Part shown: piece by piece, positions 55,421 through 64,000 of the stretch
Numbering within the stretch: position 1 is the first letter of the stretch
How the letters are laid out: each line of letters begins with the position of its first letter
Assembly (NCBI GenBank): GCA_024195585.1
Contig: SWBL01000045.1
Coordinates: 62,001 to 126,000 of the forward strand
From: Aureobasidium sp. EXF-3400
Lineage: Eukaryota; Ascomycota; Dothideomycetes; Dothideales; Saccotheciaceae
Direction: 5' to 3'
DNA length: 64,000 bases
Notes under the pieces: generated by a model
What the model was told of the DNA's origin: nothing
The model's database searches: none
Seen by the model: the letters and a program-made list of their open reading frames with translations, nothing else
Made by a program: the position numbers and the translations under genes

Positions 55421-56215
55421 GGATTGGAACCATGGGGGCTGCACTCATGAGACCTGAAATCACGGAAAGCATACTTCTCACAATGTTCCAGAGAAAGAAA
55501 GCTATGAGATGATGCAACGAACGTTGATTAGAAGAATCCACGATGGGTGAAGAGATGAGGAAGGATATGGGAAGGCGAACCAGAGGAATGGAAGAAGATG
55601 TGGTTAATGAGAAGGCAAAAAGGAGAGAAGAGGACACCAGAGGAACAAAAGGCATGAATCAAGAGCATCAACAAGGAAACCAACATCTGCATATCCTAAG
55701 CCATACCAACATACATTTCTCTGCATTGCACGGCACAACCAATACCCCATAACGCCATTCTAAGCAATCCATCTCTGCAGCGGTTCAACTCCAAAGGTCA
55801 CTTGTCGATTCTAGAAGTATATACCCACACACACTCCTGTCATCCCACATGCTAGAACACGTTAATCCTGGGTGAGGGATCAAGCGCATCACTTTGTTAT
55901 CGAACAGACACATCCGTCTCGCTCCAATCAAAGTCTCAAAGACCAAGAGCAGTTGGGACAACAAAAGTCACATAGAATAGAGAAGAGTGTTGTGTTTACG
56001 AAAATGTGTTGTGCATTTGTTTTTGTATTTTTCCGCGATATGATCATCAAGGCTGGAGATCAAAAGTCTTGCGCTCCACCTATGCCATGCGAACTATGTG
56101 AAAACGACAAGCTGATGAGACGAGAGGGATTCATGTCAATTCATTACAATCTATCTGCCACGCAGAAATCGTCAGCATTTTCATTTCCACAGTATCTCAA
56201 AGATAGGCAGCAAAC
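55421..56215. other. Convergent 3' region of TRS33 and malate dehydrogenase
   Basis: About 800 bp between the two 3' ends. A purine-rich stretch at 55540-55660 gives a 69-codon low-complexity frame (KRREEDTRG) with no homology features. The predicted intron at the malate dehydrogenase stop codon extends into this region (to 56155). Confidence 0.4.
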
Positions 56216-57408
56216 TCACTTGGCAGGAGGGTTCTGGATGAACTCAACACCCTTGCTAATGTTACCGGTCAAACCCTCATAACACTTTGCCAAAAGCTTC
56301 TTCTCGTAGTCGTTGGCCGACGAAACGACATTGATGGCCTTCTTGGCACCTTCGGGGCCGAGCTCGACGGGAACGGAGAAGAAGTCACAGCCGGTTTCCT
56401 TTTGGATGGCGTCGCCGCCGTCAACGCCGGGGAGGTAGACGAATGTGGGCTCGGTGATGCTGGACTCGCCCTTGACGGCCTTGAGGAGCTTCTCGGCGAA
56501 GCGGAAACCGGCGTAGGCCATGGAGAGGGTTGCGGAGCCGGCGCCGTCCTTGGCCTTGACGACCTCGTCACCACCGAATTGGACGCCTGTTGGGGGAAAG
56601 AAAGTTAGGTTTCTGTCTGTGGGTTTGAGGAGGGACAGGAGAAAGACTCACGGTTGGTCAGGGCATCGAGCTTGTCCTCGGGAATGTTGACAGCGGGCTT
56701 GGCCTGGCTCCACAGGGGAACAATGGTCTCGCCGGAGTGACCGCCAATGACGGGGATGGTGGTCTTGCTGGGGTTGCTCTCGCCGGTGATTTCAGCGACG
56801 AAGGTCTCGGCGCGGACAACATCGAGGGTGGTGACACCGAACAGCTTCTTGGGGTTGAACTTGCCGGCGGCCTTGAGGACCTCGGCGGCGATGGGGACGG
56901 TGCTGTTGACGGGGTTGGAGATGACGAGGACAAAGGCGTCGGGGCAGTACTCGGCGACACCCTTGATGAGGTCTCTGACGATGCCGGCGTTGATCTTGAA
57001 CAGGTCGTCACGGGTCATACCAGGCTTGCCTGTTGCTCGCTGTGATTAGTCTCTGCTGAAGCGTGTTTCGCGTGTAGCTGTCACTTACGGGGAATACCAG
57101 CGGGAATGACAACCATCTCAGCACCAGTAAAGGCGTTCTTCATGCCGTCATCCTTGGGAAGGAAGCCAGTGACCTTTGCGGGCGAGGAGATGTGAGAGAG
57201 GTCGGCAGCGACACCGGGGGTGTTGACGACATCGTAGAGCGAGAGCTCGCTGACCAGAGGGCTCGACTTCATGAGAAGAGACAGAGGCTGGCCAATGCCA
57301 CCAGAGGCTCCTGCAACAACTAGAGACGGTATACCATGTCAGCTCCTGACTCTTATGGCCCACCAGCCCCGCGTACCAGAGCTCTCTTTACTTACCAACT
57401 TTGACCAT
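56216..57408 (-). CDS. NAD-dependent malate dehydrogenase, cytosolic type
   Basis: Four exons: 57408-57396 (13 nt), 57319-57089, 57029-56652 and 56586-56216, 330 residues, introns 76, 59 and 65 bp. The N-terminus [20 protein letters not shown] is the Rossmann glycine motif directly after the start, with no mitochondrial presequence. Active-site residues are R83 and R89 (IPRKPGMTR), D152 and R155, and H180 (VIGGHSGET). The enzyme interconverts malate and oxaloacetate with NAD. The C-terminus NPPAK has no canonical peroxisomal PTS1. An intron-like element (56219-56155) spans the stop codon; removing it changes AAG-TGA to AAA-TAG and leaves the same protein. Confidence 0.94.
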
Positions 57409-58285
57409 ATTTGCGGTGTTTGTGAGGTGAGAGAGAAGTGTGAGGGTGAGAGAGGGATCTGTTCGAGAGAATATAGAACAGGAAGGAGTCTTTTCAAAGA
57501 AGAGGAGTGAAGAGAGGAAGCAGAAAGGATGAACGACTTGTTTCGGACTTGGGAAACTCAGCTCATGCTCTCTTTGCGTGGAAAGAGCTTGGACCATGCC
57601 CCAAACCCTCCCCCGCTCCGAGAGTCGAGACGCTCATCAGCAGTGCCCCTCCTCGACCACATGCACTAACAATAGACCGACATACGCCCTCCGCATACCC
57701 GACCTGTTGTCCTACTCAACACTCCTGCCTCCCCTTGTATACAGCTTCGACTTCCACTGCTCCTCTCACCTTCCCATCACTCTCCATCATAGCAGCTCTC
57801 ACTTGCAGAGCCCGACGCACTTCACCCCGCCATGCCGAGGCCGGCTTCGGTTAATGAACAAACAGGGTCTTTACGGATCGTTTCCCTCTCCAACATCCCG
57901 ATAACATCAAGGTACTCGTGCTATCGTCACACCTTGGTGGACAGAGTAAGCCATACCCGCGAAACAGCCAAGGCTAGAAACATACAAGATAATGAAACGG
58001 CATGCCTCCATCTTAGAGGCTTCCGGTATGAATTCGTGAAGTGAATAGTCCCCTAACACCAAAATACTGTCATTCCGTAATCTTCCTTCGTCCCTTTGAC
58101 CTGTTGCTCTCCCTGCAAGTTATCGTCCTTGCTCCGAGTTCTTGTCTGTTGTCGCTCTGTGATTTCTTTTTTTTTATTTTGCTCTTTTCTTATGTCGTTG
58201 TAGTGGGGTATCAAAATTGTGTGTCATGTTCTCGCTGCATCCAGTACCTGGGGTACCAGAGTATTAAATGTCCCAGCAGACGTCC
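57409..58285. other. Promoter of malate dehydrogenase and 3' flank of HAP5
   Basis: About 880 bp. The first ~150 bp are the CT-rich (on the minus strand) leader of the malate dehydrogenase gene. Plus frames (57507-57854, 58041-58340) are shadows without domains. No gene supported. Confidence 0.4.
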
Positions 58286-59482
58286 CTATACTTCGTACTG
58301 GTCTCTCTCGCCCTCTGCATCGTCTTCGGGCGCACGATAATGGTGCTGGCCATCATTACCGCTCATTGAGGGATCGGCCATTCTCGGTCCTTGTGGTGGG
58401 TACATTTGCTAAACACTAGAGTTAGCTTCTGATCATATATATCTCCCTGTTTGGCCATGGACACTCACGGGTTGTTGCAACATGTTGTAGCCGCCAGCAT
58501 ACATGTTAGGGTCGAAGCTGTGTGGCTGTGCGTAGCCGGCTGGTGGTGCAGGAGGATACATGCCCGTCTGCGTCTGATACGGCTCTTGTGCCACGTGCTG
58601 GCCCATGGAACCGTAGTCAGTAGGCTGCATGTGTTGCTGCGCCTGTTCCTGACTTTGAAGCTGTGCTGCTGCGGGTGGAGCCTGCATCGAAGGTCCAGCG
58701 GTAGCAATCTGTGTGTCCGAGCCTGGGAAGCTGCCCGGTGGGAAGTCCTGTCTGCGTTTGTGTTGAGGAGTGGCGTCTTCGCGAGGCACAATGTCGATGA
58801 GGAAGTCGAACATGTCGCTCTTAGCCAAGGCGCTTGCAATGTCACTACGTTGCAAGGTGCGTCTCTTATTCTCCTCTGCGTGGATCCATGCGCGCATGGT
58901 CAGCTCTGTGATGAAGATGTCGCAACCCTTTGCGAATAGGATGGGTGCTTCGGCTGAAATCATCTTGACTTCGGGGTCGGCCTTCATGACCTTCTTGATG
59001 CGAGCTAGTGGTAGTTGGTGGATCTTGTAGTCATGTTCGTCCGTCTCGAGCTTCGTGACCTGATTCTGCCAGTACGTGTTCAAGATGTCTCTGTAGTTGC
59101 CGGAAAGTCCTTGGGACACCTGTAGAGCAGGACGCATCAGTGCGGAGCTCGTAGGAGAGTCGCGTCCTCCCAACTCACGTTCGACCATTGTCCCGTAAAT
59201 GTCTCTGGTGGAGGTGCGCTGCCTTGCGATGCAATCTATAGCAGATGTGAGTCAGAGTCGGTGTATTATGTCGCGCATATAGCCTTGAACGTACGAAAGA
59301 ACTGGCGCCTGTGTCGCAAAGTCAGCTGAAGTACACTGCAGTAATGCGCACTCATTGCACCTACCATAGTGACCACCGTGGGTGGGATCATAAAGTGGAC
59401 CACCGTCGCGTCCATCATAGCGCTTGGGCGGAGGTACGTTGGAGCCAGAGCTCTGCAAGGCGTTGTAATTCGGATTCGACAT
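58286..59482 (-). CDS. HAP5: CCAAT-binding factor subunit Hap5/NF-YC
   Basis: Five exons: 59482-59365, a 14-nt microexon 59308-59295, 59235-59179, 59119-58469 and 58408-58286, 320 residues. The histone-fold domain occupies about 95-175 (QLPLARIKKVMKADPEV, ISAEAPILFAKGCDIFI, AEENKRRTLQRSDIASAL). Just before it lies DILNTYWQNQVTKLE, the fungal segment that recruits Hap4/HapX-type subunits. The C-terminal third is Gln/Pro/Tyr-rich and disordered, ending in an acidic tail (PEDDAEGERDQYEV). With NF-YA and NF-YB it binds CCAAT boxes and controls respiration, iron use and many metabolic genes. The microexon is required to keep the frame (GASSF). Confidence 0.92.
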
Positions 59483-60563
59483 GACTAGACAAAGCTCGCG
59501 CTGCTCTGCTCAAGTTATATGCGCCGAGTATCACGACTGGAAAACAACACCGACGTCAGTACAACAAAGTGGTATTGAAAGCAAGATCAATGGTGATGAG
59601 CTGGTTCGCGTCGCGTTGCCGAACCGCGGGCCGCTTTCGCGCCCGACACTCTCTTCTGCCCTGTTGACATGCTTTCGCAATATCAACGAAACTCCTTTGC
59701 GTCGCGATGGTATATGGAACCCAGGACCAGGAAGCCCATGAGGGGAAGACTCACTGACCTATGATTTGCTTTTGGCGAAAGCAGTTGAGACTCTGGCGAA
59801 TCGGATGATTTGGCTACTCGCTGGGCCAGTACCCGTAGGCAGGCAACTTGTGACTGGACCGTACGAGTGGAGCTTTGACACGCTCTGGTTGGCAAACCAG
59901 ACTTCGGAGTCGAATCCCTGCCCTGATAGGCAGTCCGTTGATATGAGATAAAGCAACGAGAGCCACTGATATGGCGAGCAAGCGAAATGATTTGGTCGTT
60001 GATTGGGGAAGAAAGCTGCCGTGATGCGCTTGTTTATGCAAGAGATGGTCTTGACGAGAATGGAGAGTGCTTGTTCATTACGAAGACACAGGTACATGGA
60101 TTGTCTACTTTCCACGTGACTGTTTCCAATATATCTTGAACGCATGCTTTGCTGTCAGTCGGCGGCTGCCCGAGACTGCTATTTGTCTTTCATGCCTTGT
60201 TTTGCCTTTGCTTCTTCCCGCTTTCCATATGGGCAAACCGCCTTTGAAAAGACTGCCAGTCTATCTACCTGCCCATGGGATACCTGCATAGTTCACCATG
60301 CGATGTGCACGTTGGCATAATGCAACGTCACGATGCTGCGAGGTGAAACTTGATTTTAGAGGCGGTGGTGCTACGGGAGAAGAACCGCTACATTGTCAGC
60401 AAGGCAAGTGTGTGTGACATGGGAAGAGAATGTGAAAAGGCGTAGAAGGGTCGTAACCCGATATCAACAAGATTGAACCGTAAAATCCTCCTTTTTATAC
60501 AAAAATACTGTACACGGCCAAGAGGCGCCTTGGAGATGCGAAGAAAAGTAGCAAATCCACACC
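59483..60563. other. Spacer between HAP5 and the mitochondrial ribosomal protein gene
   Basis: About 1.1 kb with the HAP5 promoter and the 3' flank of the uS10m gene. Overlapping minus frames (59683-60145) have no domain. A GATTCGACTCC word near 59915-59925 (minus strand) resembles a B-box but has no partner A-box. No gene supported. Confidence 0.4.
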
Positions 60564-61525
60564 TTAGTTAGACTTGCCATATGTGCCCATGGGTGCCAAC
60601 GAGCCCGAAGCACCCTTGAAGATGTTGTCATGGATCATACCATCGACATCAGCATCATTGACGCGATCACTGCGTCTACCAAACAACTTCAATCTCTCAT
60701 CAATCGACGCCTTTGCCTGATCAGCCTGCTCATCCATCTCTTTACCAACATCCAAACTCGAGTATTCCCACACATTCGCCTTCATACCCACACCGTAGTA
60801 AGCGTACTTTTGCAAGAAACCCAGCCAGATCTGCACAACTTCAGGGTGTCCATCTTGAATTTGAATCAATCTCCTCAATGTAATACGCTCAAAGTTCTCT
60901 TGACTCTTCTTGTGTACGAAGTTGGATCTGGGAACGGTCCAGCGCTCGGTGATCTTGGGGAGCGGCACGGGGCCTCGTGCAGGAAGGTTAAGGTAGTAGG
61001 CAGCGCGGAGGGCGAAGTCGGCGAAGAATTCGAGGTTGCGCACACTGTAGGAGCGCAGTTGGAGGTCGGCGGCGGGGACACCATGGGTTGGTGTGCGCTT
61101 GAGGGGCTTGAGGTAGTTGAGGTGGATGGAACGAGGGAGACGGAGGGCTTCGAGTTCGCGCTGGATTTCCGGACTGAAGAAAGGCTCGCGCGATGGGAGT
61201 GTGACACCTCGTGCTCTGTGGTTGACGGCGTCTTAGTATACCGGATCTGCTGTATCCTTGGATGGTCTTGTATGAGCTTACTCTTGCGCAGTCTGGCTCA
61301 TGAAGTCATCAAAGTCGACTGAGGCATCACGCTGGTGCTCGAGTGGGACGGATTGGTTGCCATGCCACGGTTGGCGAGACTGGTATACTGTGCGGACTTG
61401 AACAGGTGCAGGAGGCGCAATCTATAGTCGCGCATGCTGTCAGTCGCTATATCTCATATAAAATCAAGTGAACCTACCCTTAGACGCTTTGTCAGCCCAA
61501 AGGGCGACCGTAGATATGAAGCCAT
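60564..61525 (-). CDS. RSM10: Mitochondrial small ribosomal subunit protein uS10m (Rsm10)
   Basis: Three exons: 61525-61478, 61421-61282 and 61215-60564 (introns 56 and 66 bp), 279 residues. The N-terminus MASYLRSPFGLTKRLRIAPP is Arg-rich, without acidic residues, a typical mitochondrial presequence. The uS10 domain covers LNYLKPLKRTPTHGVPAADL, LQLRSYSVRNLEFFADFALR, ITERWTVPRSNFVHKKSQ and NFERITLRRLIQIQDGHPEV, followed by a fungal C-terminal extension (GFLQKYAYYGVGMKANVWEY). It starts 191 bp from the divergent purine nucleoside phosphorylase gene, implying a shared promoter. Confidence 0.93.
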
Positions 61526-61716
61526 TGGTTCTTGTGTATATACCACCGCCGCGCTCGCAGAATGTCAATCTAGAAATCAATCCCGGGATTCCTGGTCGCC
61601 TCACCGCTCGGCAAAATCGTCTTCTTGGCATCAGTCTATCGACTCACACGACCAGCAAACATAACACCGTCTTTGACGACACTCTTCTGTAGAGACACTG
61701 GTCTTGTGTATACAAT
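61526..61716. promoter_or_regulatory. Short bidirectional promoter RSM10 / PNP
   Basis: 191 bp separate the two start codons. No clear TATA box is seen. Confidence 0.45.
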
Positions 61717-62910
61717 ATGGCAGCAGCCACTGATCATTTATCGAGCTCGAAACCCTCCTCCGAGGCATACCAAAGAGCCTCTAGTTCCGCAGACTTTATC
61801 CGCTCCAAATTACCTTCCCACCTACACAACCCCCGTGTAGCTATCGTCTGTGGTTCTGGACTTGGAGGTATCGCAGACACTGTGACTGCTGATACCAAGC
61901 TCGAGATCGATTATCATGACATTCCAAACTTCCCAAAAACTACTGGTGAGTCTCATAGTCGTTCCCGAGTTGCACATATTGACAAGCATGTTAGTTCAAG
62001 GACACGCCGGCAAGCTTGTAGTTGGCACTATGGGAGAGACCAAAGTCCCTGTTGTCTTGTTGGTAGGCAGAGCACAGTAAGTAAACGTATAACAATTGCG
62101 TAATGGGATATGATGTGCTCATTCGTGTCTTTCTATCAAGTTTCTATGAAGGTCACACCATGGAACTCGTTACTTTTGCAACAAGAGTCTGCAAGGTGCT
62201 TGGTGTCGAAACCATGATCGGTACGTCTTTCATCATCGATCTCGATGAGATACTGACGATGATACAGTGACCAACGCTGCTGGTGGACTGAACCCAAACT
62301 ACAGCGTGGGCGACATTGTCTGCCTCAATGATCATCTGAATATGGCTGGCCTGGTTGGATTCCACCCTCTTCGTGGACCCAACGCTGACGACTTTGGTGT
62401 ACGTTTCCCTCCTCTATCTGATGCATATGACCTCGGTCTGCGCCAAAAGGCACACCAGACATGGCAGAAAGTACGTCCAGCCGATGGCAAGCGCAAATTG
62501 CACGAAGGTGTGTATGCTTTTGTTGCCGGTCCAACATACGAGACAAGAGCCGAGTGTCGTATGTTGCATCAGCTAGGTGCTGATGTGGTGGGTATGTCGA
62601 CCGTGCCTGAAATCATTGTGGCCAGACATAGTGGCATCAGGATTCTGGCTTTCAGTCTGGTGACTAACAAAGCCGTGCTGCAATCCGTACCTCGTGGTGA
62701 TGATACGGCATTGAGCTCCATGTCACCACAAGAGCTTGTGGACCACTTGGGCAAGGGTAAAGCAAACCATGAGGAAGTGATCGAGGCTGGAAGGGAAGCC
62801 GCGAAGGATATGCAGGTGCGTGTGACAGACGGCGATGGCGTTGTGTGTAAAGAGATGTGTCGACTGACCGGATACAGACACTGGTGTATAGCATTGTGTC
62901 GGATCTGTAG
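61717..62910 (+). CDS. PNP1: Purine nucleoside phosphorylase
   Basis: Five exons: 61717-61945, 61995-62076, 62141-62220, 62268-62815 and 62878-62910 (introns 49, 64, 47 and 62 bp), 323 residues. The phosphate-binding GSGLGG motif is at 46-51. VQGHAGKLVVG, the joined RAHFYEGHTM, VTNAAGGLNP and the GPTYETRAE and VGMSTVPE segments are diagnostic for the trimeric PNP/MTAP family 2. The enzyme splits inosine and guanosine (and the deoxy forms) with phosphate in purine salvage, in the cytosol. The last exon is only 11 codons (TLVYSIVSDL and stop), which completes the final helix. It ends 10 bp from the convergent FCF2 stop codon. Confidence 0.94.
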
Positions 62911-62920
62911 AGACGACGGC

Positions 62921-63840
62921 TCATCTCTTCTTGGGGTCGAAAGAGCGCTTGGCTTGCAGAGCCTTGTAGTACGACTTCTTTCCGCTTGTCTTGGAACCCT
63001 GGATGTCGCTGTACTTTCTCTTGAAACGGCCAGTATCTTTCTCGCTGGACAGGACTTCGTCGACAAAGGTCTTCTTGCGATCCTTGTTGTTGAGTCTGCC
63101 GGAGAAGTACTCGGTGGGACCCTCGACGATGGTGCCGACGTGAGAGTATGGCGGAGGTGCCATCTTGCCATTCTCCTTCTTGTAATGTCTATGCGGATCA
63201 AGCACGTTACGCATCTTCAGGAGCTGGAGATCTCTCTTCAACTCAGGAGTGAGGTCGGTACGGGGCATGTTGTACCACTGTTCGCCAGAAGTGGCTTTCT
63301 TAGACTAGAGAATCGAAGCACGTTAGCAAAGATCTTCTCTGATGTGGATGTTCAAAACGTGTGTTTGTGTGAATGTGCCTCAGAGTAACTATGAATAAAA
63401 AAGCTTCAGTTTGTGCAGAGGGGCACCAAGACGGTGCCCTGATTCCGCGTCAGGGAAAAATTGGGATAATTTTCCTCATAGGCAAGGGGGTGTGAAAGAA
63501 GAGAAATATTAGAACGTACCTCAAGTGTCTTCTTCTTGAAGGCAACAGGGTCCTCGACCTTGCGGATTTGGTTTGACAACTTGCGGTCCTGCTCAGACAA
63601 CAAGCGCGAACGGTCGACAGTTGCGACATCTCCTGCATTCGAGACATAAGGCTGAACCATCTCTCCAGTGTTGAGCTTGGGGAAGTTGAACTGGTTGGCC
63701 TTGTCTTTGTCGTCCTCGTCGAAAAGCGCAACACTGGCCTTCTCCTGTCGGCGCTTGGCCGCCTGAGCGAGCATTTCCTGCATCTGCTCATCGCTCAAGT
63801 CTTCCTCATGCTGAGGTGCGAATGAGATTACGTCCGCCAT
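62921..63840 (-). CDS. FCF2: Fcf2 pre-rRNA processing factor
   Basis: Two exons: 63840-63520 and 63304-62921, with a 215-bp intron that is several times longer than others here, 234 residues. The N-terminal half is charged (EEDLSDEQMQEMLAQAAKRR). The Fcf2 domain begins at the exon join and contains GEQWYNMPRTDLTPELKRD, LLKMRNVLDPHRHYKK, VGTIVEGPTEYFSGRL and KKTFVDEVL, with a basic nuclear/nucleolar tail ending FDPKKR. The factor acts in the nucleolus in early cleavages of pre-35S rRNA for the 40S subunit. The codon Glu107 joins Ser108 in phase 0. Confidence 0.92.
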
Positions 63841-64000
63841 GTTTGGATGGCGTCCAAGTAAAGAAGAAGAAAGGTCTAAAAGCGTCGCGAGCCGGAAACT
63901 TTTTTAAACTTGGGCTTTGCGCGTCTGTGCGCCATGCCAAGCCTACGTCCATCTCCCTCGACGCTTCCTTTGGTGTGCACCACTTTCATTGTTTTCACGC
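63841..64000. other. FCF2 promoter, window edge
   Basis: 160 bp upstream of FCF2; no coding frame seen before the window ends. Confidence 0.35.

Noticed and set aside
59895..59930. Pol III B-box on the minus strand (GATTCGACTCC-like)
   Set aside because: No A-box at a suitable distance and no stem pairing.

Overview
The window is a stretch of nuclear chromosome from a filamentous ascomycete (Pezizomycotina). The evidence is short introns (47-76 bp in nearly every gene, GT..AG with CTRAC-like branch sites), fungal-only families (GH72 glucanosyltransferase, Zn2Cys6 regulator, DHA1-type MFS and NCS1 transporters, rhodanese-PTP phosphatase), and long gene-poor spacers between accessory genes. 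A Dothideomycete is my guess for the class; I cannot prove it from the sequence. There is no sign of bacterial, viral or organellar DNA, and no CRISPR.

Left part (1-31 kb) is accessory-rich. In order: the 3' end of the splicing-factor gene RSE1, an F-box protein, a 2.4-kb spacer without a clear gene, a Ser/Thr-rich GPI cell-wall protein, a block of diverged higher-order tandem repeats ending at a tRNA-like (SINE-like) element, a 2-oxoglutarate dioxygenase, a Fur-type NCS1 permease, a conserved hypothetical protein, a flavocytochrome b2 lactate dehydrogenase, a tiny hypothetical protein, a small secreted cysteine protein, a DHA1 drug transporter, a BRCT-like nuclear protein, and a compact group of amidase, MFS transporter and Zn2Cys6 regulator (24.3-30.2 kb). 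That group looks like a small catabolic unit: the amidase and transporter share a 464-bp divergent promoter with several GATA motifs and CAGCTG palindromes.

Middle part (31-47 kb): a two-transmembrane disordered protein, a TANGO2-like protein, a GH72 beta-1,3-glucanosyltransferase, a 3.7-kb gene-free stretch with a second SINE-like copy, another MFS transporter, an unrecognised acidic protein, and an RRM protein whose last exon encodes two seven-cysteine metallothionein-like modules of identical spacing.

Right part (46-64 kb) is mostly housekeeping and densely packed: cytosine/purine permease, proteasome ATPase RPT6, rhodanese-PTP phosphatase, TRAPP subunit TRS33, cytosolic malate dehydrogenase, CCAAT-binding factor subunit HAP5/NF-YC, mitochondrial ribosomal protein uS10m, purine nucleoside phosphorylase and the rRNA-processing factor FCF2.

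I resolved introns for most multi-exon genes by reading splice sites and keeping protein families in frame; exon lists are in the entries. The observations I would follow first are the RRM/twin-metallothionein fusion with a possible intron-retention switch, the pair of tRNA-headed repeats, the amidase-transporter-regulator unit, the 14-nt microexon in HAP5, and an intron-like element lying across the stop codon of malate dehydrogenase.
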